From the NCBI GenBank assembly GCA_963519305.1, contig CAUQMS010000018.1, positions 27,454 to 91,453 on the forward strand: 64,000 nucleotides of DNA, written 5' to 3'. This stretch comes from Ewingella sp963519305. GTDB taxonomy: Bacteria; Pseudomonadota; Gammaproteobacteria; Enterobacterales; Enterobacteriaceae. This document shows, piece after piece, positions 52,967-61,900 of this stretch (position 1 is the first letter of the stretch; every line of letters starts with the position of its first letter). The translations under genes were made by a program, and so were the position numbers. The notes under the pieces were generated by a model. It made no database searches, was not told the origin of the DNA, and was given only the letters and a program-made list of their open reading frames with translations.

Positions 52967-53236
52967 CGTCGTTAATCTCTTCAGTGTAGGGTGAGTTTTT
53001 TTGGTTATCTTTTGGACAGGCTTAATGAGCAATAGTAGGAGAGGGATTTGAAATTAATAGTCCGACAAATAAGAAAGGCTGTATTTGTTATCAAGATGTG
53101 ACAATGGTCACTTTGCGGGGATTTATGCAAGGTTAAAACGTGCAAAAGTCACTTTTAAGGTGGCTAACTTAAACGGCTTCTGCTTTATTTGTATTACTAA
53201 AGGCGAAGTGGCCGGTATCGCTTATGAGGAAAATGC
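52967..53236. promoter_or_regulatory. Divergent promoter region of the alginate locus
   Basis: 270 AT-rich bases between symporter and lyase. Contains a strong CRP-like site (53097-53112) and an ACAAAT/ATTTGT inverted pair about 53075-53088 outwards, which may be an operator for the GntR regulator at 57617. Confidence 0.5.
53097..53112 (+). promoter_or_regulatory. CRP site candidate, alginate locus
   Basis: TGTGACAATGGTCACT matches TGTGA-N6-TCACA at nine of ten positions. It lies midway in the divergent region, where cAMP-CRP could activate both the symporter and the lyase operon. Confidence 0.65.
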
Positions 53237-54571
53237 ATGAAGGTTTCAGGTATAACGATAGGTTTCAGCGCCGTCGCCGGGCTGTTTTTCAGTGCTTCAC
53301 TGATGGCGGCGGAACCGGCATTTCTCAACGCTGCGCAACTGGCGGTGATTAAACAGCAACTGGCAGACCAGCAGGCTGCGCCGCAAACCACGGCGGCTTA
53401 TCAGCAATTACTTAAAACGGCCGACAACACGCTTGGCAAACCTAATCTCAGCGTGACGGATAAAGGCATGACGCCGCCGAGCGGCTCGAAGCACGACTAT
53501 CTGAGCCTGAGTGCCTACTGGTGGGCCGACGACAGCAAACCTGATGGCCTGCCGTGGATCCGCAAAGACGGCAACGTGAATCCGGCCAGCAAGAATGATC
53601 AAAGTGACGGCGTGCGTCTGGCTGATTTTACCGCGCGGGTGCAGAACCTGACGCTGGCCTGGTACTTCTCCGGTGAACAGAAATATGCCGATAAAGCCGC
53701 GAGCCTGATGCACACCTGGTTTATTGACCCGGATACCCGCATGAATCCGAATCTCAATTTTGCACAGGGCGTGCCGGGTATTGCGCCGGGGCGTAACTCC
53801 GGGGTACTCGACGGGCGTTACTTTTCAACCCGCATTGTGGATTCGGTGGTGCTGCTGCACGGCAATCCGGCGTGGAATGCTTCAGACGAACAGGCGCTGC
53901 GCGAATGGATGACTGAATATCTGACCTGGTTACGGGGCAATAAAATTGCCAAAAAAGAGGCCCGTACCGAGAACAACCACGGTAACTGGTATGTGACGCA
54001 GGTGGCGGGAATCGCCTGGTATCTCGATCAGCCGCAGGTGATTAAGCAGATGGCGACGCTGATGAAAAGCAAACTCGACGTCCAACTGATGCCCGACGGC
54101 ACCCAGCCAGCCGAGCTGGCGCGCACCCGTTCCTTCCATTACAGCTATTTTGATCTGCAGGCCATCAGCCTGATGGCGATACTGGCGCAGAAAAATGGCA
54201 TCGATCTGTGGAATTACCAGACGCCGCAGGGTGGCAGCGTCATCAAGTCGCTGGATTTTATGGCGAAATACACCGACGACAGTCAGTCGTGGCCGTACAA
54301 AACACTCGACCGCATCAGCGTAAGGCCGGTGCCGCTGCTCTCCTGGGCGGATAACGCCACCGGAACGTCCCGCTATCAGCAGCAGATCCGCAGCGCGACG
54401 TTCAGCCTGCCGCCGGCCGGTAAAAAACTGAAAGGCGGTTATCACGCTGATGTTACCCGTGGCGCCTTGATGGAAGCGGAGCGCGAAACCTGGCTGCTCT
54501 CGCTGCCGTCCTGGGCCAAAGGCTACGTCGCGCCACAACCGGCGCTGAATACCGGAGACACCTCATCATGA
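53237..54571 (+). CDS. Secreted alginate lyase (alginate_lyase domain, PL5/PL38-like)
   Basis: 444-residue polysaccharide lyase with a signal peptide (1-24, cleaved after SLMAA). Alpha/alpha-barrel alginate lyase features: KHDYLSLSAYWW near 75-86, VRLADFTARVQNLTLAWY, the catalytic-site NNHGNWYVTQVAG near 243-255 and ARTRSFHYSYFDLQAI with His and Tyr near 295-310. It should cut alginate or a related polyuronide in the periplasm. GAGGAAAATGC precedes the ATG. It overlaps the oligoalginate lyase gene by four bases (ATGA). I cannot separate the PL5 and PL38 families by eye; glucuronan is an alternative substrate. Confidence 0.85.
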   Translation: MKVSGITIGFSAVAGLFFSASLMAAEPAFLNAAQLAVIKQQLADQQAAPQTTAAYQQLLKTADNTLGKPNLSVTDKGMTPPSGSKHDYLSLSAYWWADDSKPDGLPWIRKDGNVNPASKNDQSDGVRLADFTARVQNLTLAWYFSGEQKYADKAASLMHTWFIDPDTRMNPNLNFAQGVPGIAPGRNSGVLDGRYFSTRIVDSVVLLHGNPAWNASDEQALREWMTEYLTWLRGNKIAKKEARTENNHGNWYVTQVAGIAWYLDQPQVIKQMATLMKSKLDVQLMPDGTQPAELARTRSFHYSYFDLQAISLMAILAQKNGIDLWNYQTPQGGSVIKSLDFMAKYTDDSQSWPYKTLDRISVRPVPLLSWADNATGTSRYQQQIRSATFSLPPAGKKLKGGYHADVTRGALMEAERETWLLSLPSWAKGYVAPQPALNTGDTSS

Positions 54572-56685
54572 CCGACTGGCAGCCGCTGTTTATCTCCTCC
54601 GACGAGGCGCAGCAGCTGCGCGCCCAACTTGACGCGGACTCCCTGATGGGGCGCGTACTACGCCAGCAGATTGCCGCGCTGGAGGCTTTTATGGCGCGAC
54701 CGGTGGAGATCCCCGGACAGGGTGAAGCGGGCGGACCGGAACATGCGCGCCATAAGCAGAATTACCTGTACATCAATCTGGCCGGGCGGCTGTTTATGAT
54801 TTGCGGAAATCAGGCTTACCGGGATTTTGCACTGACCCTGCTTAACGGTTATGCGGCGATTTACCCCTGGCTTGGCAGCAACGTCAGCAAGGACAGCAAT
54901 GCGCCGGGGCGGCTGTTTCATCAGACGCTGAATGAAAATATGTGGCTGCTGTACGCGGTCGAAGGCTATCACTGCATTATGCCAACGCTGAAGGCCGCTG
55001 AACGCAGCCTGATTGAAAGCCAGCTGTTTCGCGTGATGGTCGATGACGCCCTGACGCGGCACGCCAAAGATTTCGACATCGTGCATAACCACGGCGTCTG
55101 GTCGGTGGCGGCGGCGGCGGTATGCGGGTATGTGACCGGCAATCAGAAACTGGTGGATCACGCACTGTACGGGCTGAAGGGCGACAGCGAAAGTGGCGGA
55201 TTCTTCGCCCAGCTTTCCCAGCTGTTCTCCCCCGACGGTTATTACATCGAAGGGCCGTACTACCAGCGTTTTGCCCTGCGTCCGTTGCTGTTGTTGGCCG
55301 AAGCGATTCACCGCCGCCAACCGGAACTGGATATTTATCAGTTTCGCGGGCAGATCATCCGCAAAACCTGCGAAGCGCTGATGCAGACGGCGTTTCCGGA
55401 CGGCACTCTGCCTGCGCTTAATGACTCCTCAAAAAGTATCAATATTCATGATGATGGCGCAGTGGTGGCAGCCAGCGTTTGTTTCCATCGCTACGGGCAT
55501 CAGGCGCAGTGGGTCGCCACCGCCTGGCAGCAAAGTAATCTGTGGGTCAGCGCCGCCGGGCTGGCGCTGTCCGTGGCTATGCAGTACCAACCCGCGCTGC
55601 AACATAACTGGGGCAGTTTGACCCTGTCGGATGGTCCGGAAGGCATGCAGGGCGAACTGGCGATTTTGCGGCAGGAAGATGCGCGCGGCGATTTGTCCAT
55701 GGCGCTGATGTGGTATGGCCAGCACGGCAGCATTCCCCGGCTGCATTCGGCGCTGAATCACGGTCATTTCGACGGTTTGCACCTGAGCCTGTTTAACAAC
55801 GGGCGCGAATCACTGCGCGATTACGGCTTTGGCCGCTGGGTGAACGTTGAGCCTAAATTCGGCGGCCGTTACATCCCTGAAAACAACAGCTACTGCAAAC
55901 AGACCGTCGCTCACAATACGGTAGTGGTGGACGAACAGAGCCAGAATCTCGGCCAGAGCGCTGAAGCCGAAAAACGCTGGGGCGAACGGCACTTCTTCGT
56001 AACCGGGAATGTCACGGGACAGGGCATGAGTGCTCGCCTGACGGATTATTATCCCGGCGTTGCTATGCAGCGAACCGTGCTGATGCTCGACCTGCCCGAA
56101 TTTGAACAACCGCTGCTGGTGGACGTGTTCCGCATCAGCAGTGAGCAGACCCACCAATATGATTACTGCCTGCACCATCTGGGGCAGTTTGTACGCAGCG
56201 ACGCCTCCCTTTGCGTAGCAGAAACCTTGAAACCGCTCGGCACCGGTCACGGCTACCAGCACCTGTGGGATTGTGCACGCGGCGATGTATCGTCCGGAGA
56301 GTCAGTGCTGTTTAGCTGGCTGGACGGGCACAGCTACACCACGCTGGTCAGCGCCATGTCTGCGGGCGGCGAGCTGATTATTGCCCGCAGCGGTGCCAGC
56401 GACCCGCATTTCAACCTGCGCAGTGAACCGGCTTTGCTGCTGCGTCAGCACGGCGCGGACGTGCTGTTTGCGAGTGTCATTGAAAGCCACGGATTCTTTG
56501 ATGAAGCCACCGAAACCTCCCGCGATGCGCGGGGGCGAGTTGCCCATATCAGCGTGCTTTCGCACAGTGATGAGCAAACCGAATTACACCTTCACTGTAC
56601 CGATTCCCGCATTTTACGGGTGGTGATTAACAACCACGACGCGCCTGAGGCTGGAACTGAGTTCAGCGCCACATGGCATGTATAA
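54568..56685 (+). CDS. Oligoalginate lyase (PL17-like, heparinase II/III fold)
   Basis: 705-residue exolyase. N-terminal alpha/alpha domain (about 1-350) with the catalytic Asn-His in DIVHNHGVWSVAAAA near 174 and the tyrosine in EGPYYQRFALRPLLLLAEA near 232; C-terminal heparinase II/III-like beta-domain with LNHGHFDGLHLSLFNNG near 396 (His) and YCKQTVAHNTVVVDE near 450. These match the Alg17c-type active site (Asn/His, Tyr, His). No signal peptide, so it releases unsaturated monomer (DEH) in the cytoplasm from imported oligomers. Followed after 60 bases by the DEH reductase. Confidence 0.88.
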   Translation: MTDWQPLFISSDEAQQLRAQLDADSLMGRVLRQQIAALEAFMARPVEIPGQGEAGGPEHARHKQNYLYINLAGRLFMICGNQAYRDFALTLLNGYAAIYPWLGSNVSKDSNAPGRLFHQTLNENMWLLYAVEGYHCIMPTLKAAERSLIESQLFRVMVDDALTRHAKDFDIVHNHGVWSVAAAAVCGYVTGNQKLVDHALYGLKGDSESGGFFAQLSQLFSPDGYYIEGPYYQRFALRPLLLLAEAIHRRQPELDIYQFRGQIIRKTCEALMQTAFPDGTLPALNDSSKSINIHDDGAVVAASVCFHRYGHQAQWVATAWQQSNLWVSAAGLALSVAMQYQPALQHNWGSLTLSDGPEGMQGELAILRQEDARGDLSMALMWYGQHGSIPRLHSALNHGHFDGLHLSLFNNGRESLRDYGFGRWVNVEPKFGGRYIPENNSYCKQTVAHNTVVVDEQSQNLGQSAEAEKRWGERHFFVTGNVTGQGMSARLTDYYPGVAMQRTVLMLDLPEFEQPLLVDVFRISSEQTHQYDYCLHHLGQFVRSDASLCVAETLKPLGTGHGYQHLWDCARGDVSSGESVLFSWLDGHSYTTLVSAMSAGGELIIARSGASDPHFNLRSEPALLLRQHGADVLFASVIESHGFFDEATETSRDARGRVAHISVLSHSDEQTELHLHCTDSRILRVVINNHDAPEAGTEFSATWHV

Positions 56686-56745
56686 GTACGACTCAGTTTT
56701 TAGAAAAAACGACCCTACATTTTCCATTCCGTTAAAGGAGTTTTT

Positions 56746-57522
56746 ATGTTCAGCGATTTGAAAAACCAACGTGTGTTAATTACCGGTTCCACTAAAGGGA
56801 TTGGTCTGGCAACGGCGCAGGCTTTTGCCCGCGCAGGGGCTAAAGTCGGTCTTAATGGCCACCGCAGTGACGCCAGCCTGCAACAGCTTGCCAAAGAGGT
56901 TGCGGCACTTGGTGGTGAAGTAGAATATTTTGCAGCGGATCTGACAAAAACCGATCAGTGCGAAAAACTGGTGACGGATTTTGTCGAACGCTTTGGCGGC
57001 ATCGACGTGTTAATCAATAACGCCGGTGGTCTGGGGGGACGCAAAGGCCTGGAAAGCATTGATGATGATTTCTATCAGCACGTCATGGACCTTAACGCCC
57101 GTTCGGCGCTGATGGTGACTAAATATGCTATTCCGTACCTGCGCAGCGCGGCCAAACATAGCGGTAAAACGACCTCGGTTATCAGCACCGGTTCGATTGC
57201 CGGTCGTGAAGGCGGCGGCCCCGGCGCGGCGATTTATGCGGCATCCAAAGCCTGGCTGCACAATATTCACCGCAACTGGGTGAAAGAGTTCACCAAAGAC
57301 AATATCCGCTTCAATGTGGTTTCCCCCGGCACCATCGACACGGTTTTCCATGCGGACAAAAGTGCGGAAGTGCGGGATAAAATATCCAGCGGCATCGCGA
57401 TGGGGCGTTTTGGTACCAGTGAAGAGCTGGCACCAAGCTTCCTGTTTTTCGCCTCGCACGCCTGTAGCGGCTACATCACCGGGCAGATCCTTGATGTCAA
57501 CGGCGGGCAGATGGCGCCATAA
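56746..57522 (+). CDS. DEH reductase, short-chain dehydrogenase (A1-R-like)
   Basis: 258-residue SDR that reduces 4-deoxy-L-erythro-5-hexoseulose uronate, the alginate monomer, to 2-keto-3-deoxygluconate. The whole sequence resembles Sphingomonas A1-R: MFSDLKNQRVLITGSTKGIGLATAQAFARAGAKVG, INNAGGLGGRK, STGSIAGREGGGPGAAIYAASKAW, VSPGTIDTVFHADKS, ASHACSGYITGQILDVNGGQ. Cofactor motif TGSTKGIG at 13-20, catalytic Ser, Tyr and Lys in STGSIAG and YAASK. AAAGGAG ribosome site. Its product joins the uxuA pathway at the same intermediate; kdgK and eda are not in the window. Confidence 0.92.
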   Translation: MFSDLKNQRVLITGSTKGIGLATAQAFARAGAKVGLNGHRSDASLQQLAKEVAALGGEVEYFAADLTKTDQCEKLVTDFVERFGGIDVLINNAGGLGGRKGLESIDDDFYQHVMDLNARSALMVTKYAIPYLRSAAKHSGKTTSVISTGSIAGREGGGPGAAIYAASKAWLHNIHRNWVKEFTKDNIRFNVVSPGTIDTVFHADKSAEVRDKISSGIAMGRFGTSEELAPSFLFFASHACSGYITGQILDVNGGQMAP

Positions 57523-57540
57523 CGCGCAGTTCGTCGCATC

Positions 57541-57568
57541 CGGGGCGGCTTGTGCATGCGCCGCCCCG
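57541..57568 (+). terminator. Hairpin between DEH reductase and GntR genes
   Basis: CGGGGCGGC pairs with GCCGCCCCG across ten bases. No T tract follows, so it is more likely an mRNA-stability or partial-termination element setting lower regulator levels. Confidence 0.55.
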
Positions 57569-57616
57569 CAGTCTGAACTATCATGACGGCAATCTGCACA
57601 GACAATAGGGAATAGC

Positions 57617-58321
57617 ATGACGATGCAGTTTGAAACAGCCGCAGGTATGACGCGAGGCCTGAACACCCATATCGCCCGCGACATCGCCCGTAAGATCCTC
57701 TCCGGCGAGCTGGCCTCTGGCGCAATATTACCCAGTGAGGTCGAACTGGGCGAGCAGTTTGGCGTCAGCCGCACGGCGCTGCGCGAGGCATTAAAGTTGC
57801 TGACTTCCAAAGGATTGCTGGAGTCGCGCCCGAAAATTGGTACCCGCGTCAAAGACCGCCCGCAGTGGAACATGCTTGATCCCCAGTTACTCGAGTGGAT
57901 GCAGGGGATGGAAGCCACCGAAGAGATTTACCACCAGTTTTTGGAATTCCGTAAAGCCATCGAACCCCACGCCACGGCGCTGGCGGCGGTCAATGCCACC
58001 AAAGAGCAGCGCATCGAGCTGTCGCGTATTTACCGCCAGATGTGCCAGGTCGCCGAACAGTTTGATCAGGCGCAGTGGGTAGAGATCGACACTCAGTTTC
58101 ACCGCATGATTTTCATCGCCTCCGGCAACTGTTTCTACGTCCCCTTTGGCAACGTGCTGACCACTATTTTCAAATGGTTCTTTGAGTTTTCATCCAAAGA
58201 AGGCGGCATGTGTCTCGCCGAGCATAAAATGATTTATGAAGCGATCATGGCGGGAGACGAAGGTGCAGCTTATTCGGCGTCGCTGGGGTTAATGAGAGGA
58301 CACAAGCACAGGCTTGGATGA
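57617..58321 (+). CDS. GntR/FadR-family regulator of the alginate locus
   Basis: 234-residue FadR-type regulator: winged helix-turn-helix (NTHIARDIARKILSGEL, then PSEVELGEQFGVSRTALREALKLLTSKGL at about 40-70) and FCD domain (about 95-225; WVEIDTQFHRMIFIASGN, AEHKMIYEAIMAGDEGAAYSASLGLMRGH with metal-site histidines). It is last in the lyase-lyase-reductase run and is the only regulator in the locus, so it probably represses it until DEH or KDG accumulates. Inference from position. Confidence 0.86.
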   Translation: MTMQFETAAGMTRGLNTHIARDIARKILSGELASGAILPSEVELGEQFGVSRTALREALKLLTSKGLLESRPKIGTRVKDRPQWNMLDPQLLEWMQGMEATEEIYHQFLEFRKAIEPHATALAAVNATKEQRIELSRIYRQMCQVAEQFDQAQWVEIDTQFHRMIFIASGNCFYVPFGNVLTTIFKWFFEFSSKEGGMCLAEHKMIYEAIMAGDEGAAYSASLGLMRGHKHRLG

Positions 58322-58916
58322 AAGTTTTTAAATTCAAATTCAAATTCAAATTCACATTCAAATTCAAGGTCAAGACCTTGGGTTGCCACCCAAACCGGCC
58401 TTGAAGGGCGCCTATCGCCGCGCCCCTCAAGACTCCCCGGCTCTTTTAAAAACAGCAGCTGCGCTGGTCACAATGGCCGTGTTTCAGGTGCCGCTGTTAT
58501 AGCCGCAAAATATCATCGCTCCGCGATTCCCGGCTGCGGGTTCGAGCCAACGGTAAAGATGTTGTCTCTCCACCGACTTGCCGGTGACATTTTTGAATGC
58601 GGCCGGAGCTTTTTTAAATTCAAATTCAAAACCTGCTAAAAACTCGCATGGTATTGACCTTTAAAATGTCGAGGCCGCATTCAAAAATGCCGCCGGAGGA
58701 GAGGTGGAAACCCGCGCGTGTTTTTGCGCGGGTTGTAACCCGAACGGAGGGGACCGCAACGCGGCGGAATTTTGCGGCTATCACAGAGGTCACTGGAACA
58801 CGGCCATCCCGATTCAGCGATAGCGCGTAGTTAAAAAACGCAGGGTTCCAAGGGAGGCGCGTTTACGCCTCCCTTGGGCCAGTGTGGGCGGCGAGCCCAC
58901 GACCTTGACCTTAAAG
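58322..58916. repeat. Composite palindromic repeat structure (repeat copies C and D)
   Basis: 595 non-coding bases between the GntR stop and the nifJ stop. From outside in, the two sides are mirror images: AAATTC tandem units plus CAAGGTC (58329-58375) against GACCTTG-ACCTTAAAG (58901-58918); GGGC-type hairpins (58380-58425 against 58850-58900); ATGGCCGTGTTTCAG (58473-58487) against CTGGAACACGGCCAT (58793-58807); ATAGCCGCAAAAT (58499-58511) against its exact complement (58769-58781); and a perfect 17-base pair (58588-58604 with 58673-58689). The inner arms span 132 and 135 bases around a 68-base centre. Further internal hairpin AACCCGCGC/GCGCGGGTT at 58709-58734. No open frame of note. Confidence 0.8.
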
Positions 58917-61900
58917 TTAAAGCGAGTTCGGATCGCGATCCGTTTTTTTCCCTGCCAGCAGTTCCAGGAACTCATACTTTTGTTGCAGTTCTTTCTCTGC
59001 CGCTGCATACAACTGCTCCGCGACTTCCGGCTGTTGGGCATTTAGTCTCCTGAACCGCTGCTCGTTGTTGAGCGTTTCGGTCAGATTGCTGTTTGGCGGG
59101 CGTGAATCCAGCGCCAGTGCGGGTTTTCCTTCATCAACACGGCGCGGATCAAACCGGTATAGCGGCCAGAAACCGGTGGCGGTCAATTGCTTCATCTGGT
59201 CGTGGCTCAGGGCTAAATCGTAACCGTGTTCCTCACACGGACTGTAGGCGATAATCAGTGACGGGCCGGGATAGGCTTCGGCTTCCTGAATGGCTTTCAC
59301 CGTCTGATTGAGCTGAGCGCCAAGTGAAATCTGCGCCACGTAAACGTGACCGTACATCATCATGCTGACGCCCAGATCTTTGCGCGATTTACGTTTTCCC
59401 TGTTCGGCGAACTTGGTCACCGCGCCCATCGGCGTGGCTTTGGACTGCTGACCTCCGGTGTTGGAGTAGCACTGGGTATCGAGCACCAGCACGTTCACAT
59501 TTTCGGTCAGGCTGAGCACGTGATCCAGACCGCCGAAGCCGATGTCATAAGCCCAGCCGTCGCCGCCGATAAGCCAGATGGATTTATCCACCAGATAATC
59601 TGCGTCAGTTGCCAGCTGGCGGGCATCCGGCGTATTGATTTCGGCCAAAATTTTACGCAACGCAGTAACATGCTGGCGTTTAACTTCAGGCGTGGAGCTC
59701 TCATCGCGCAGGCCACCCAACACTTCAGCCGGAATATGTGCTTCCAACGACGCGACCAGTCGCAGCACGCGGCGGCGGTGCTGGTCCACCGTCAAGCGGA
59801 AGCCCAGACCGAATTCGGCATTATCCTCAAACAACGAGTTAGCCCATGCAGGGCCACGGCCTTCGGCATTGGTGGTGTACGGTGTGGACGGCAAATTACC
59901 GCCATAAATTGAAGAACAACCGGTAGCATTGGCAATCAGCAGGCGGTCGCCATACAGCTGGGTCAGCAGTTTGATATACGGCGTTTCACCGCAGCCGGAA
60001 CAGGCACCGGAGTATTCAAACAGCGGCGTGATCAGTTGCGAGGTACGGATGTCGATACGTTCCAGTGTGCTCTGATCGATTTCCGGCAGCTTGAGGAAGA
60101 AGTCATAGTTGGCGCGCTCTTCTTCCAGATGCTCAATGCGATCCGCCATATTAATGGCTTTGATTTCCGGATTCTGACGGTCTTTGGCCGGACAGACTTC
60201 GACACACAAATTACACCCGGTGCAATCTTCCGGCGCAACCTGCAACACATACTTCTGACCACGCATATCGCGGGATTTCACATCCAGCGATTGCAGTGCA
60301 GCAGGGGCGTCTTCGAGGGCTTCGGGCTGAACGACTTTGGCGCGAATGGCTGAGTGCGGGCAGGCGGCGACGCAGTGGTTACACTGGGTACAGAGGTCTG
60401 GTTGCCAGATGGGCACCGCTTCGGCGATATTGCGTTTTTCCCACTGCGTGGTCCCGGTCGGCCAGGTGCCGTCCGGCGGGAAGGCGGAAACCGGCAGGGC
60501 GTCGCCCAGACCCGCCAGCATGGCGGCGGTAACGGTTTTGACGAAATCCGGTGCGGCGTCGGAGACAATCGGCGGACGCTTACGTGGGTTTTCAGGAATA
60601 GCCTGCAACGGCACTTCAATCAGTTGTTCCAGCGTCGCGCCCAGCGCCTGCCAGTTACGCGTCACCACGTCTTCGCCCTTGCTGCTGTAGCTGCGGGCAA
60701 TGGCACCCTGCAACTCTTTCAGCGCCTGATCGCCCGGCAGAATTTGTGTCAGGTGGAAGAAGGCCATCTGCATGACGGTATTAATGCGCGCACCGAGATG
60801 ACATTCACGGGCTATTTTAGCGGCGTTGATCACGTAGAAACGGGCATCTCGTTTGTGCAGCGCGGCCTGAACTTCCAGCGGCAGGCGCTCCCATACTTCA
60901 TCAGCAGAGAACGGCGTATTGAGCAGAAAAATTCCGCCCGGACGCAGACGTTCTGCCATCTGATAGAGGTCGATAAACTGCCACTGATGGCTAGCCACGA
61001 AATGCGCCTGAGTCACCAGATAGGCTGATTTGATAGGCTGCTGGCTGACGCGCAGATGCGAGACAGTCAGGCCACCGGCCTTCTTTGAGTCATAAACGAA
61101 ATAGCCCTGGGCAAACATCGGCGTACTGTTACCGATAATTTTGATGTTGTTCTTGGTGGCTGATACCGAACCGTCGCTGCCAAGGCCATAGAACAGCGCT
61201 TCCAGCGAGGCGTGCTGCGGTAACTCTTCTTCATTAACCGGCAGCGACAGCCCGGTGACATCGTCATAAATGCCGACGGTAAAGCGCGGACGCGGCTGGC
61301 TGAGCGCCAGTTCATCAAAGATAGAGAGCACACAGTCAGGGCCGAACTCTTTGGAGGAGAGGCCATAACGTCCGCCGACCACTTTCGGCAGGCTGTCACG
61401 TTCGCCGCGGCTGTAGGCTTCCGCCAGCGCAGTCATCACATCCAGATAGAGCGGTTCTGCCAGCGCACCGGGCTCTTTGGTGCGGTCCATCACGGCTAAC
61501 GTTTTCACCGTCTGTGGCAGCACGGAAAGAAGATGTTCAGCGCTAAACGGGCGGTACAACCGTACTTTCAGCACGCCGACTTTCTCCCCGCGTGCCAGCA
61601 GGGCTTCGATTACCTCTTCGCAGGTGCCAATGCCTGAACCCATCAGAACGATCACCCGTTCAGCCTGCGGATGGCCGACGTACTCAAAAGGTTTGTATTC
61701 GCGGCCGGTGAGGGCGGCGAAGGCGCTCATGGCGTCAATCACGTGCTGGCAGGTGGCGTCATAATACGGGTTGGTGGCTTCACGCGACTGGAAATAGGTA
61801 TCCGGGTTGGCGGATGTACCGCGGATCACCGGGCGGTCGGGCGTCAGTGCTCGGGCGCGGTGGGCGTCAATTTGCGCCTGCGGCAGCATCTGTTGCAGGG

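Noticed and set aside
58329..58375. AAATTC tandem array considered as a CRISPR array
   Set aside because: Units are six bases with no spacers, and no cas gene is present.
58322..58916. Composite repeat considered as an insertion sequence
   Set aside because: No transposase frame, and no flanking target duplication could be identified.
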